The notes: a model not told the origin generated them from the letters alone. A stretch of DNA of 64,000 nucleotides from Schistosoma haematobium (GCF_000699445.3 NC_067196.1:77552364-77616363); one strand, 5' to 3'. Counted from the stretch's first letter, positions 35,375-48,164 are shown. Numbers and translations: made by a program.

Positions 35375-35700
35375 CCTGTTTGAATCTTCCCGTTGAGGTC
35401 CAGGACTGAAATTGGTCAGATTCTTATTGACGTATGTACATCCTGTGTGGATTGTTTCGATTTTTCCTTGAGTTATAAGCATTGTATAAAGGGATGATAG
35501 TATCTAGCAAGGTTATCGAGGACGTGCGATTCTTTTTATTTAGGACTTGTCAAGTGGATGTACCTATATCCCAGATTCCCGAAGTGATCATAGACTCTTG
35601 TAGGAAGGTGGTCCGACTGATGAGTCACAAATAGGACGAAACATGCATTCTGAACTCCACTGCTAGCAACAACCCGTCTCTCCTTACGATAATGCTCAAT
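35375..35700. repeat. Head-to-head Sm-alpha pair
   Basis: 35375-35585 is a minus copy including the Sm-alpha 3' part. About 35586-35700 is a plus copy whose hammerhead (35606-35660) keeps the canonical core CTGATGAG, stem II GTC/GAC and GACGAAAC. Its stem III and cleavage site have changed (CATGCATTC). Confidence 0.7.
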
Positions 35701-35799
35701 GTTTTCGCAAAAGTATTTCTCACAACCCAAAATTGAAATCGATGTTATAAATTGGTTCATGGAGAAAATAAAAACTGTACAGTGTTTTGTGATATGTAG

Positions 35800-36022
35800 A
35801 ACTTATCTCAGAACACACAGACCTTCCTATAGCTGTCACCCCACCAATGGTCGAAGAAATCAGGATGGCCATCCATCAGACAAATTAAGTTTGGAAAGGC
35901 CGAAGGACCTAACATTGTATTAACTGAAGCACTGTTGCCACACATAGAAGTAACTGCAAACATGCTCCATATTCTATTTAGAAAGATTTGGGAGGAAGAA
36001 CAAGTACCAACATACAAGTAAC
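35800..36022 (+). pseudogene. SR2 RT fragment, plus strand
   Basis: Frames here read EEIRMAIHQT, KAEGPNIV, then TEALLPHIEVTANMLHILFRKIWEEEQVPT. These match EEISMAIRQIKSGKAAGPDNIPAEALKADVAVTARILHILFNKIWDEEQVPT of the copy at 16251-18206. It is an internal fragment without either element end, so it is probably a remnant of a larger decayed copy. Confidence 0.8.
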
Positions 36023-37199
36023 GGAGATCGCTCTTATTAGTCTTCTTGCATAAAACTCAACTTTTGTTTCAGTCTGTAGACTTGACTGAGTAGTTTCCGA
36101 AGCATTTCGTCGATACCATTATTTTCTGTTTTCAACTCTAATTTATGTCGATAGAAGATAATGAAATGCACTCACTTAGTTGATTTTGAGTAGTTTAATA
36201 GATTTAATCGTTTAAGTGTATAACGGAGTAAAATAAATACAAGAGTATGTGGAATTATATTTCGCACATCCATTGTTGTTGATAGAAGATTAAAGACGTA
36301 ATTAGGTGCAGGTAGGAAGTTCACTCAATTTAGTTAAGTGGAACTCAGTTTATATAAACATGACAGCGATACAAGTAATAAGTCACACATATACTTTCAT
36401 TGACATGTGTATAAAAATGCTCAAAATTACAAGTTAGTAATTAGCAAAGGCAAATATGTGTGTGACAGAACAAATGGAGAGATTAGAATAATTTGTCTGT
36501 CGCGAATTCAGAATAAATCACGAGGGTATTGTAGTGGAGATTCTGTTACATCAGATCTAATTGATTATAAAGTAACAAGAAGATAGTAATTGTCATTCAA
36601 GCAGGACTTATTTCAAATAAACTGTTCACAGAGTGATGAAGATAGCTTTTAAAATGTATAATGTTTTCTGTTGGGTATTGATTCCAAGGTCATGACAAGT
36701 TTACAAATAATACATTTTTGTATAAACGAAGCTTAATTATTTGGCAACAGAATTTATTTGAAGTCTCATCAAGACAAACGAGTATAGTTTGAAAATGCTT
36801 AAGAATATGCTGTAAGATTGGTAGTACGTGATGGAAATACTTAAAATCTCTGTGGCAAATAAATAGCACAAATCATTCTTCATTTGGATGCTATAATGCA
36901 TTGAAACCTCCATTTTGTTACTATGATGTAAGAACACGCTTTTGTCTAGATTTTTTTTTTAAAAACGTAACTGGTCGCATTCCAATATTAGTAGTCCTTT
37001 TTGTCTTGACGACAAAATGTTAATGTTTCTAGAAACTGTCTTTTGACACAAAGATATCCTTATTTCCCTGGTGATTCCAGTGGCTCCTATTTAATAAATC
37101 ATTAATTTTAAATTGATTTTCTCCTAGTAATTTATATCACAACAAAGACTTTTTTACTAAAATTTCTGATATTTTATCTCATCATTAAAAGGCCCAATA
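36023..37199. other. AT-rich DNA, nothing recognised
   Basis: No supported feature. Confidence 0.4.
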
Positions 37200-37345
37200 C
37201 TTATGTGGTATGTGCTACTGATGCCGATAGATCCAAGCAGTATGTACCATCAATCGAAAGTGGAATGCCTGGCGGCAGAAGGTTGAAAAGATTGAAGAGA
37301 AGAGAAGGAGAGCAGAGAGTGATTAGTATGGAAATGAAAGAACAA
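37200..37345 (+). repeat. Unclassified dispersed repeat, copy 1
   Basis: Shares the order of landmarks with 43495-43632: GATAGATCCAAGCAGTATGT, GTGGAATGCCTGGCGGCAGA, then a purine-rich stretch. Identity is about 75% by eye. Family unknown. Confidence 0.55.
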
Positions 37346-38051
37346 TAAAGTTTGAGACGATTGATTGGCATTTTGCGAATCAAGTATTTATTGTATGGTT
37401 TTCAGATTTTAGTAAGAGATTATGTAATTTTTTTATTCGAATACATTTGGTTTTCCCCACTTCTGTTCTTATTCACGAAACTTATAGTGATAAAATATGT
37501 TACATATTTCAAAGTTATTACACAATTTTTTTGAAAATGTTAACATTGTATTCTTATAAACATTAGTGGCATCTCAGCAAGTTGAACTAATAACATGTGT
37601 CTTAAAAACACATCAATTTGACCATACTGAGCAAACTTGGATTAATTTTGATTTGGTTATTTATTTTCTGAAGAAGTGGCTTACACTGAGTCATGAAACG
37701 TCAGAAAATCTTATTTTTCTACTCATTGGAATATTATAAATATATTACTTATTAATGACAATCTACCCAATGTTCAATTTATTCGAAATTATCTAGTCAA
37801 ACCTTGATAATGATACCTACATTCATTGATTTGTTTTTTGATATATTTAATCTAATCCTGACCTTAAAAATACGCTCAAACTACATTCTATGTTGACGTA
37901 AACTGAAACATTTTGAAAGGATTTAACTTTCAAAGAGCAATGTACACAGCTTCAGTAACACATTAATTGTTTTATACAATTAGTTTTCTTGTTAATATTT
38001 TGTAAATGATAAATAATGAATAATGTTGAATGAAATAAATTCTCTCTGTGT
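37346..38051. other. AT-rich DNA, nothing recognised
   Basis: No supported feature. Confidence 0.4.
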
Positions 38052-38061
38052 TCACTTCCAT

Positions 38062-38334
38062 GTTGGAAGAAGCGCTTGAAGTGGATAGGACACATATTGA
38101 GAGAAGTACCCAACCGCGTCATAAGGCGAGCTTCCATTTGCAATCCTCAAGGCCAATGGAGAAAAGCAATACCAAAAAACATATTACGCCGAGAAGTGAA
38201 GACAAACATGAGAAGAATGAACAACAATTGGTTAGAACTAGAAAAGAAGACCCAGGACAGTGTGAGTTAGAGAATGCTGGTCGGCGACTTATGTTCCATT
38301 GGGAGTAACAGGTGTAAGTAAGTAAGTAAGTAAG
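38062..38334 (+). mobile_element. SR2 3' end with 10-bp TSD
   Basis: This is a 273-bp plus-strand copy of the SR2 terminus, coding for KWIGHILREVPNRVIRRASI and KNILRREVKTNMRRMNNNW, ending in GTAACAGGTGTAAGTAAG with further TAAG units. TCACTTCCAT flanks it at 38052-38061 and 38335-38344. A regular 5'-truncated insertion. Confidence 0.88.
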
Positions 38335-38344
38335 TCACTTCCAT

Positions 38345-39459
38345 ATACCCAATAATTTAGTGTAATCTTCATAAAAATATTTCGCTCGCTAGTTTAAAAT
38401 AATCATACTAAATATCACTAAGAAGCCTGATCTTATAATGGTGATTTTTCTAAACCTGTTATTGAATATAATTTTGACTACTTTAAAGTTTTTTTTGCAT
38501 ATGATTTTTACAGCTGTATTGTAATGGATAAGATTATGATCACAACAGTAATGGAATCAAATATAAAATTCAGTTAACCATGTTGAATTAGAACAGTTCA
38601 GATTAATCGTTAAGTCTGTGTTAGCAACATGTCAGATTACATATACTCACTGAGTGTTTTTTAACTTCTTAGAAAACAAGCTTTACTTATAAGAAGAATT
38701 TAGTCTATTTTAGTACATGACAAATATTCTCACTGACTGATTTAGCTATCCAAAATAGTAGATAAGCATGGATTATTACTATTTTCTAAATTTGAATATT
38801 TTTCCTAAGCTACGTATTATCTATAATTTGTTTACTACCAAGCATATTTTGATGACAAATAGAATCGTAACAGTAGATTATTGGTAAAAATTGTCATACA
38901 AAGCATTAGTATAGTAATAAATAGGAACTTTCGTCTAAATTTGATCGAATAGTTTCACAGTATTTGGATGCCAAGTTAATATGAGATATATTTCCTTGAA
39001 AAAGCTTGAACCAGATTGCCAGGCGAAACGTTGGATTTACCTCAAATTCTTTCACAGAGATTTTACAAATACATTCTTCCGCATTAGTATAGTTCATTAT
39101 TCAGCAAAAATTTAGTTGTTTGTATATAAACAGTGATTTTCAAAGAAATTAAGCTATAGTTTGGAAATAACCCATTATGTGTTTGTAATGAGGTGAGAAG
39201 AAATAAATGTTCTCTGATTTAATAGATTTTATAGATAATCTACCTGAAATAATGACGTAATATGTCAAGTCGTATTCTTTATATGAATTTCAATTGAAGT
39301 ATAACTTCCAATAAACAGCTCATCCATATATGATATTATATCTACTGACAAATGCATAGTTTCGAAGCAAATAACGAGTTCATAAAAAGATACAAGATTG
39401 AAATTCGATAGCATGACGGTTAACATCTTGCATAGTAATCCAAATGTAAATTTCACTTG
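38345..39459. other. AT-rich DNA, nothing recognised
   Basis: Short frames at 38906-39097 and 39265-39456 have no recognisable features. Confidence 0.4.
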
Positions 39460-39705
39460 GTGTTGTTTTACTTGTATCTTCCCATTGTTATTTAGGACTG
39501 CAATTGATCAATTCCATTGCACAAGCAGGTGGCTATTAGGACTAAGTAGCTAAGTGGATAACGCGATGGCGTTTGAAAGGGGAGGGTACTGTGATCGAGT
39601 CCCGGAGTGAACATCAGCTCTAAGATGCAGGTACATCCAGCTGGCGAGTCCCAACCAGGAAGAAACGCGTGTCTTGAATTCCAATACTAGCCACTATTCA
39701 TCTTT
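39460..39705 (+). repeat. Sm-alpha retroposon, nearly complete
   Basis: 5' part (39460-39540), tRNA-like head with A-box region and B box GTGATCGAGTCCC (39589-39601), hammerhead at about 39630-39682 and the start of the 3' region (ACTAGCCACTATTCATC). The ribozyme core reads CTGGCGA in place of CTGATGA, and stem II has GGAAGAAAC in place of GGACGAAAC, so it is probably inactive. Confidence 0.8.
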
Positions 39706-40087
39706 TCTTTCAAATGTAAATTTGTTTATAAATGTCAAGTCTACAGAAACTGATTGTTTATTTCAAAGCTTTATTTGTCAAATATATAATTTGACATTTC
39801 AATTGACAGAATAAATTGAAATATTGACTATAAACATATCAGTCTTTTTCCATCATCACATTTATGACAGTTGAAGCTCTTACCTATAAACTGAACTTTA
39901 ATAAACTGTAATCATTATAATAAGTTATCAATCGAGTATTAAATAAACTTAAATTAAAAAGAAAGCTTCATGTGAATAAAATCAAATAATGAGATGAATC
40001 AATCATTTTAATCACTAGCTAGAAGAGTACCCTATGTTCACAATGCTTATGTATATATCAACATTATTATTATTATTACTGAATTAT
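39706..40087. other. AT-rich DNA, nothing recognised
   Basis: Ends in an (ATT)n stretch at about 40065-40080. Confidence 0.4.
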
Positions 40088-40228
40088 TTTTTTCTGGTTA
40101 GCGATTTTTTAGCGAGTTAGTTTTCTACGGGATGGGGTCGCTGACCTCATACCCGACCCTCCTCCTTTACCCGCCCTTGAGACCAGCAGTAGCTCTAGAA
40201 GAGCTACAGGCGGAGTTATTATTATTAT
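40088..40228 (-). repeat. Solo SR2 5' module, minus strand
   Basis: About 140 bp matching, in reverse complement, the segment that precedes the endonuclease ORF at 55798-55930. It contains two strong hairpins, one built on TAGCTCTTCTAGAGCTA and one on GGGGTCAGCGACCTC-like sequence. It has no attached SR2 3' end and is flanked by ATT repeats on both sides. Confidence 0.7.
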
Positions 40229-40957
40229 ATCGTTAGAATAAGGCTAATGGTTATTCATCACTAAATAGATATACATATTTACGTTTCCCATGAACCATTT
40301 CTTTTTAAACTATATGGGTTAAAAATTTGATTGAAAATAACAAAATGACCTTAGGCAATTTAATTGATTCATATTCAATATTGTCTTTCATACAACGAAT
40401 ATAACAAATTTGTTACATATGTCCTCAATCACTAAACTAGAAATATATATATCAGATCATAAGTAACTTTGTGGGGGAAATATGTATGTACATTCTATTC
40501 ATTACAAACTTTGTATTTGATTGTCATTTACTTGTTCAAATAGTATTAAGGATGTTTACAGTGCCGTTGATAGTTTAAATGTTAATACTCAGTGACATAG
40601 TAAAGTAAACTGTATACTTTTATTTTTACAAGGTTTTGTTTTTTAAAAACGACTTTTTTTCTTCCTTTTACCAATTAGTTTACTAATCACTCACATACAT
40701 TTAGTTGTGTTACATGAACTATGTTGAATTCTTAATAATCTAGTTATGTTTTGGATGATCCTGTTCTTATGATCCAATGCAAATTCACTTTTTTTGGTTC
40801 TTGAACATGTATATGTTGAAATTTATCAATTCTACATAAAAGAAAATGTAATTTATTGAAATTAAAAAAAAGCTTTAATTAAACGAAAGCACTTGAAAAA
40901 GATAATCAGACTAAGACTAGCCGAAGTTCAAACTAGGTGAATAAACCAAAACGTTAT
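40229..40957. other. AT-rich DNA, nothing recognised
   Basis: No supported feature. Confidence 0.4.
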
Positions 40958-41312
40958 TTACTTATGCCTTTTGCCCCATGAGGAGGAGTTTAGGCCTCTC
41001 ACTAGCATTCTGGGCTATCCTTTCCAGTTCTTTCCAGTTTCTATTCATTCTTTTCATGTCTACTTCCAATTCTCAACGTAGTGTGTTCTTTAGCCTCCCT
41101 CTTTTCCGCTTGCCTCGTGATGCAGTTTGGTGATTTCCGTAATGTATGTCCTATCCAATTCCAACTTCTTTTCCTAATTTCCTCTTCAGCTGGAAGTTAG
41201 TTTATTCTCTGCTACATTATGTTGTTGCTTATAGTATCTGCCCGTAGCCCTTTTAGGGTTATTGTCGATTCCAAGCCCGAGTAAATGAGAAGGGTTGGAC
41301 ATGGGGTTTATT
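40958..41312 (-). mobile_element. SR2 3' end with inverted 5' module (twin-primed)
   Basis: 40958-41245 is the 3' end of a diverged SR2 copy in minus orientation. It is joined to about 65 bp of the SR2 5' module in plus orientation (CAAGCCCGAGTAAATGAGAA, then GGGTTGGACATGGGG). The layout equals twin priming on the minus strand. Confidence 0.7.
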
Positions 41313-41689
41313 TTAAAAAAAATTTCAAATATATTGTTTAAGATATAAACTATACATGTGTAATACACACGTCGATACTTTATATATTTAATTGAAAATA
41401 GTTAATTAGTGGAATCTGGTCAAATGAAAACCACATATTGGCAGTGTTGATTTACATGTGTTGAGCTGACTATCAAATTCTCAGCTTTAACATGTAGCGA
41501 TTATCTCTAGTTCTAAGCACAAAAACAAACTGGCTGGTAACAACTCTGTTGTTTTATGTCTAAAATAGCTTGAAAAATTCATTTAGGCTATGTAAAAAAT
41601 AATGATAATGGTAATAATAAAATTGTATAATAAAGAAAACATCGTAAATTTGTTCACAGTTGTAACTTCATTGTGTTTTTCTTCTACAG
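41313..41689. other. AT-rich DNA before a candidate exon
   Basis: Nothing supported except the polypyrimidine tract at 41671-41689 belonging to the next entry. Confidence 0.4.
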
Positions 41690-41730
41690 ATTTTCCTGGT
41701 TATTGAATTGATTCAACTGAACATGCAACC
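41690..41730 (+). other. Candidate 41-nt micro-exon
   Basis: A good acceptor (TTGTGTTTTTCTTCTACAG, ending 41689) is followed 41 nt later by a good donor GTGAGTAT at 41731. One of three frames is open and reads IFLVIELIQLNMQ plus two bases. Schistosomes are known for genes with very short exons, so this could be part of one or a 5' UTR exon. No neighbouring exons were identified, hence low confidence. Confidence 0.3.
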
Positions 41731-43494
41731 GTGAGTATATACTATTAACAACCTTATACTGTCATTTGTTTAAGCAAATTGATGTTACCAGAGGATATAC
41801 TGAAGATGGTGTCTACATTAAAAGAGCTGACAATTTAGACTTAAAATTAATCGACTTGAATATTTGCACCTTGTTTCGATTAGATTGAGAAACAGAACAA
41901 AATAATTTAAATACACATAGGTTAATTTGTTCCTTAGTATTTTGAGTTTGTATTTTAGGTAAGTAAATAAATGGATCTAACAAAAACATTAGTAGGATAT
42001 TTGACATTTATGGTATCTGACTTACACTGTCTTAGTGAAGTTACGGAAGGGGATAAACTCACAAGTTTTAAGACTTAACGTAAAAGAATTGAAAAACCAC
42101 AGTTTTATCCAATGAATTCTGGGCAGCTTCAGATGTTACTAGTGATAATTAAATTACTATTTTAAGCTTTATGATATCTAATCAAACTTAATATACATAG
42201 TTTACAGTTAAGAATTTTCCATTAACATCGAAGCCAGGCGACTTACAATCCTTGATGACCCGGTTTTCGTATGCAATATTGCTAATATAGTTAGTTCATA
42301 TGTATACATTTCAGTCGTTATGAAGCATAGTTACATCAAATAGTGCCTATCTAGCCACACTGACTGCATTGCGGCACTACTAATAATTAAACTGACTATT
42401 ATTAGAAACCGACTGATAGTTTGCCTAATATCAAATAATGCCATAGATGTTAAAATGGTCACAGAAATTATCAAAGTAACTTATCCCTGCTATACATTTC
42501 TTTAAAATGCGCTAACATTTAACAATATTCAAAGGACCACTGTTTATAAGCCAATCTATAGACTGAAGTACTAATAACAGATCATAATAATCCAGTAAAT
42601 TCTACTTACAATGGCAATAATGCAACTTTTGTTTTTAAAAAAACCGAATGCATTTTCACGAGACGCGTCAACCAGTAAAGTTCTTCCACTTAATCTGACA
42701 TTACTTTTTACCTGTACATACGTTTAAATAATGTAGTTTCATTAATGTAAACCCTCATATTCTAATCCTACCTATTACGGTTTTTTATTTCAATTTATCG
42801 TTTCAATAATTATAATAAGTTGTGTTTTAACGAATTATGACAACATGGTTTCACTTGCTTTTCGGACAAAAATAATTACCTATAGTTTAAAGAGACTATT
42901 ACACTAGATGATTATTAGTTAACCCATATTTATAAAGCATTTCCACTTAGAGAAACTTTATTGCAAAAATATTATCTTATCACTGTTTCTAACCATTTAA
43001 GCTGTTATGCTTACATTTCAAAAACAATTTATACTTTATTATTAACTCAACTTATACATAAAAATTTTATTATATTCATATGTTCACACATAAAATTTAT
43101 CGAAGAAAATGTTCACATAACCTTTGTACAACTATTTGCCCAGCTGTCAAGTTAAATTTATCCATAAATATTCACACGCCATTGATACCAGCTAAGTTTA
43201 AGTTGTTTTGGGTTATATATAAATTGGGAGTTGATAATATTATTATTATTATATTAGGGTAACTCCATAAAATATTATGACTGGTTGTAAGATTAAAGAG
43301 TGAAGTGATTATGGTACATATCATGCATGTTGATTATAATAGCGGTTTTGTATGACGCTCCAGAAAAAGAAATTACAAATAATGAGAAAAATACTGGCAA
43401 GAAAGAGTAACCCTCATTAACAAATATGTTCAAAATTTAAAAATAAGATAAAGACAATCAGTGTAATTAAGAAGGCTAATCTAAACCTGGTTTT
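41731..43494. other. AT-rich DNA, no gene recognised
   Basis: If 41690-41730 is real, this could include intron. No further exon with both splice signals was recognised. Confidence 0.35.
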
Positions 43495-43632
43495 AAAAGT
43501 GATATTGTGGTGTATGCTATTTATGTTGATAGATACAAGTAGTAAGTAGTACCAATAGGAAGTAGAATGTCTGCCGGCAGAAGATTGAATTAAAGAGAAC
43601 AGGGAGGGAAAAAGGGAGCAATGATAATAACA
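43495..43632 (+). repeat. Unclassified dispersed repeat, copy 2
   Basis: Partner of 37200-37345: GTAGAATGTCTGCCGGCAGA and a following purine-rich stretch. Family unknown. Confidence 0.55.
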
Positions 43633-44404
43633 ATAGACTTTAAACCAGACTAATAAAAGTAGTTTGATTGAGTTCAATTGGATTAACTGTCTTTTTGATT
43701 GAACAACACAATAATGACTCGTTTTTCTTTATTAAATAGTCACTAACACAAAGGGTTATTTACTCTGACATTTATTACAGTGTATTCAAAATAATAGTGA
43801 AGATATCGGTCTATAGCAATTGTTAATCATTCTAAGGAGACCTCAGTATCACTATTTTATTTGATCAAGTTTACATGTTCATCATGAATTGTAGTGCTCA
43901 AGAATGGAAACCGAAATGACGGTGTTATTTGTACTCTAACAAATGATTTGTTATTAATGTCAATAAATAAATTTCCACGCAATTTGACATTCGATCAGTC
44001 CTCCATAAGTGACTTGTTAACTTGTTATCATTAGGCAGAATAAGCTTAGTCATTACTACAGCTTCACTCTTATCCACACCACACATATTTAAATCCTATG
44101 TACTGCTACTTATCTAACTCATTTTGTATGCACAATTACATCGAAGAGAAGAAGAACAGGTATCAGAAACAACTTACAAGATAAACAGATATCGAGAAGA
44201 GATTTGAATGATAGCTATCCACTTTTAACTTTTGATATGTTTGTTACAACTATGTTTTATTTCATTACAAATAATTACGTTCAAAATATTCATAAAAATG
44301 ATTGTACGCTACCAGTAAATAACATCATTGGAGAAAATAGTTCTTCTTTTCACTATAGAGAGGTTTGTGTGGATTGTGGAATTTTCATAACATTAATCGC
44401 GAAC
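43633..44404. other. AT-rich DNA, nothing recognised
   Basis: The 67-codon frame at 44204-44407 has no recognisable features. Confidence 0.4.
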
Positions 44405-44720
44405 TGACCTTAGCTAGACTGTCATTACAAACTAAGAAACACTGGAAAGCTGTTTCATCTTCCTGTGGGACTCTTGAGGATAGTGCATGAATCAGTCTAC
44501 TGCTCATCAAACACAGATCCTCTAGGCTACTGAGAATGCAAACAATCGTTTACTTGTCTAAATTCTATCAATTTGTCAAATTCAATGATCATCTACCATT
44601 GCCTACAACAGATAACTATCTTACACTCAACATGTTTCAACTCCACTCTTCACAACTTCGCATTAAATCACCACGATTGGCATCATGAAACTAATAGCTA
44701 ATGAGCAAATGAATGTTATT
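44405..44720 (-). repeat. Decayed near full-length hammerhead-SINE
   Basis: The order tail, hammerhead region (GAAACACTGGAAAGCTGTTT), tRNA-like part and 5' leader (CTCCACTCTTCACAACTTCG) can still be followed on the minus strand. No ribozyme core survives. Confidence 0.55.
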
Positions 44721-45206
44721 GGTCCAGGAGGGTTTCGTATATTGACACAAATTTGATTATTAATTATTTTCGCTGTTCTCGGTCAGTTATATCTGTTAGT
44801 GTACTGAGAAATTCAAAGTAACAATTTGTGAATATTCATCAAAATTTTGTCATTCAAGTTTAAAAATTAAGAACATCACCATCAGAACCAATCCAATGTT
44901 CGCGCTCCAATCTGAACTATAGATTTCAACTATCACTTATAAATAATCATTACATAGAATGTCCATTATAAATAACTAATCAAAAGTATTAAATAATGGT
45001 CTCATTGGTTCATTTCTGAGTTGCTTATCAGTTAAGTAAGTGGTGATCTTTATTGACTAAGCAATTTCTTAGAAATTATTGGCATGTAAAAAATTACCTA
45101 TATGTAAATATTTCCTCACTTACGTACTTACTAATTAAACTCCTTCAAATTATTTTATCATTATTATCATTGTATACAATATGGCTACCATGACAATAAA
45201 TATGAA
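44721..45206. other. AT-rich DNA, nothing recognised
   Basis: 44790-44850 shares short stretches with 23865-23935 (old unclassified repeat). Confidence 0.35.
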
Positions 45207-45566
45207 AAGACCATTTAGTGATATGATGCTAAGAAATTGATATTGGCTTCTTACTCCAAACCTCAATTATAAGCTATTATGTACATATGTATCAACTAAT
45301 TTGAACATTTCCGGTTTATTAATCTATAATAGATATATTTGAAAAATTCATTAAAAGTGCAAACTTAAAGCATTATTCTTAACAGCCCTCTTTCCTTGTT
45401 TCTACAATTTATAATTGAATTAAACTTATAAAACTCCATATACCCGAGAAAATGTATGATATGATATACATAGCAGTTCTACATGTGCCGACGACAAATG
45501 TTTCGAGATTGAAATGATATCGAAATCTAGAGTTACGCTTGTTACCCAATGGAGCAGCATAGGGCG
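45207..45566 (+). repeat. 360-bp segment with exact inverted copy at 63641-64000
   Basis: The reverse complement of this segment reads base for base, by eye, as 63641-64000 (coordinate sum 109207). Its right 25 bp belong to the 3' end of the SR2 copy at 45541-46540; the rest is the flank beyond that 3' end. The copy continues past the window end, so its true length is unknown. Confidence 0.9.
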
Positions 45567-46540
45567 CCCACCGCCATTCTACATCAAGCTCTGTCCTGAG
45601 CAATCCTTTACAGTTGTCTACAATTGCTATTCATCCTTTTCATTCCCAGTGCAATGTTGTTTGAACTTCATTTTTACTTTTAGCCTACACAATTCCAATT
45701 TCGGACTTGCTTCGTGATGCAGTTGGATCATTTCCGCAATCTGTCCGGTGTATCCTCTGCTTACCATCAGATGTCGAGGTCTTCATAATCCAGTCAACAA
45801 CCATAAGACAAGAAGGAGGAAAGTGAGCGGCATTCTCTGATTGTGGTCCTCACTTGAAATGCTTGTGTTAGCTGTCCTCAAGCGACCACTTTACAGTGTA
45901 GTCCGTCATATGAATTCCGTATTATGTTGACAATCTTCCCATTTACTCACTTCATAGTGTCGAAGAATTTTCTATAATTTTCTCCTATTCACAATGTTAA
46001 ACATTTCATAGTCTAGGATTTTGATATATAGTGACGAGTTCCATTCTATTGATTGCTCAACAATGATCTATAGTGTTGAGATTCGGTCTGTCCATGAGAG
46101 ATACTTTCGGAATCCAGCCTGTTGATCTGGAAGTTTGGCGTCTACTGAATCTTTCATTTGATTTAGTAACACACTGTCAAGAACGTTTTGTGCTATTGAT
46201 AGTAGTGTGATGCCTCTATAGTCCTCACACTTTCTGAGAACTTCTTTTTTTGTTATCTCGATGAGAGTGTGGTGGCTTTGCTTCGTTCGTCAATCACCTC
46301 GATAACCGTTGTAATATGTCTGACTTCGGAGCTACAGCTAGTATAATGTAAGATCCGTCTGCCATCCCACACTTGGTTTGACTGATAATCATGCTCTTTT
46401 ATTCGGTCGTTGTTGGGGTGACAGCCATAGAAAGGTCTGTATGTTCTGGTTCAATATCCGGTGTGTTCATTGGGACTGATCTATTCAAATGTTCGTCAAA
46501 GTGCTCTTCGTACCTGTTGTGTTGCCGCTGAATCTGACCA
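45541..46540 (-). pseudogene. Old SR2 copy with internal deletion
   Basis: From the left: a degraded 3' end (no TAAG tail left), C-terminal coding to about 45735, then a jump to sequence matching about 17080 of the reference copy, then the RT region back to about 46540. Roughly 600 bp of the RT thumb region is missing. Many stops and frameshifts show that it is much older than 15611-18212. Confidence 0.75.
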
Positions 46541-47465
46541 TCGATATCGACACTCAAAAAGGCATGGTAAATATGTTAAGTAAAATTTGGTATTCTGTGT
46601 TGATTCTGAAATGTTCCATGTTATCGTTCTATTCAAGTATTTCGGTTAACCATATCATTCTATGCCACTCCACTGACTACATTATAATTTAATATATTAT
46701 AATCATTCTTACACAAATATTAGATATTTAAATAGTTTTATTTATAATATTTGAGAAATCAAATCATTTTTTACTTCATTTTCATATCTGAATCCCCAAA
46801 TCTGTTCATTAGATAAAGTCAAAATCGTGTATTTATGTATTTAAATACGTTAACTAAATATGTTAAAAGTCTTGAGGAATCATGTATTTAGTCGATACTG
46901 GTCATCACGTTGATAAAATTCCAGTGTTTAAAGTTAATTATATAACTTAATCCATAACTCTAGAATCTGACTCTTACAGCTGAAGGCCTTTGAGTCTACT
47001 CCTACCTGGTATGTCTGATATAGTACTCATTTATCTTCAAGATGAGTTGGACAAAATCCTGTTAATCCCAGAAGGTGGTACTAGAATTTCCAAAACTAAA
47101 GGCGAAATAGAAAAACATCACAAGTCGGAAAACAGCTAAATGATATTGTTAGAAACCCGAAGATCAAAAGGACAGTAATTCCAGACTTATATGGTCACAT
47201 ACATCCAAAGTCAAGTGCATCTCATTGGAGTCACTGAGTCAATTTCCTAAGGATAGAGTGGTATATATTTTAATGAGTATATGTGCATTTCATTCGGTAG
47301 TGCAATACACTTTCTCGCTCACTCTTGTGTTCTCACTCAAGTAGTCAGGTGGGGGGTAGCGCGTAGCATACCGTGTATCAGTATTAGATTTCGGATACCT
47401 CAAGTCACAACATTAATACTTTCGGTCAACCCATTTTCTCTCTTGATGTTATTTTTTTGTTCAAC
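46541..47465. other. AT-rich DNA, no gene recognised
   Basis: 47280-47440 is less AT-rich and may be the upstream part of the PLE that follows, but no motif is recognised. Confidence 0.35.
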
Positions 47466-47795
47466 AGCGTACCTTTAACTGACTGTATGTGCTACATATG
47501 TCATTATGTTTATTTTAACAACATAGATGTAGGCCTGCCGGCTGAACACTTGAAAGAACTAATGTTACATCGTACCTTTAGTGTTCAGTTTAGTTTCAAC
47601 AATGAAATATATGATCAAAGAGATGAGTTCGCAATCAGGGATCCATTGGCTCCAATCTCAGCAGATTGTTTCATGTCTAAGATAGAAACAATCAACTTAG
47701 TTCCATCGTCAATTGATCTAGTCTATACAAAGATATATGGGCGACATGCTTGTCATTTGCCACAAGGATGTTCAACACACGCTATCCTTCCATAG
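47466..47795 (+). pseudogene. Penelope-like RT remnant
   Basis: One frame reads LPAEHLKELMLHRTFSVQFSFNNEIYDQRDEFAIRDPLAPISADCFMSKIE. Penelope-like RTs have the pattern L..L......F.FN...Y.Q..G..MGSPL.P..AD.FM...E at this place. Here GVAMGSPL is altered to FAIRDPLA. The upstream and downstream RT motifs are not readable. It probably belongs with the C-terminal remnant at 49249-49446, interrupted by SINEs. Confidence 0.65.
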
Positions 47796-48164
47796 ATTTC
47801 ACGTTAGAACATAAGGCGGCGAGACTCTAATTTATGGACAAGTCAATCAGAAGCGTTTGAAGGATTTCAAGGCTACGGCGCCAACTTCAGTTCTTGGTGC
47901 TAACGCAGGATGAGTTCACAAGGAATTTTGTAAAAAACGTGATAATTGAGCGGCTATAACAAATAAAACGGCGAGACTATAATTTGTGGGCGAATCAATC
48001 AGGTATAGGATAACAGATCTCGGATTTCGGCACGAAAACTTTCCATCCATTTGGCTAAATAGATTCCTGGCATTATAGCTTATGTCAGTTCGTGATGAGA
48101 ACCCCATATATTATTCCTAACTGAGGCAAATTATGACAATTATCGCGAACTGGATAATAAAAGC
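47796..48164. repeat. Two short related repeats
   Basis: 47815-47850 and 47969-48005 both read GGCGAGACT(C/A)TAATTT(A/G)TGG followed by CAATCAG, spaced about 155 bp. They may be remnants of a tandem or of one duplicated element. No family is assigned. Confidence 0.45.
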
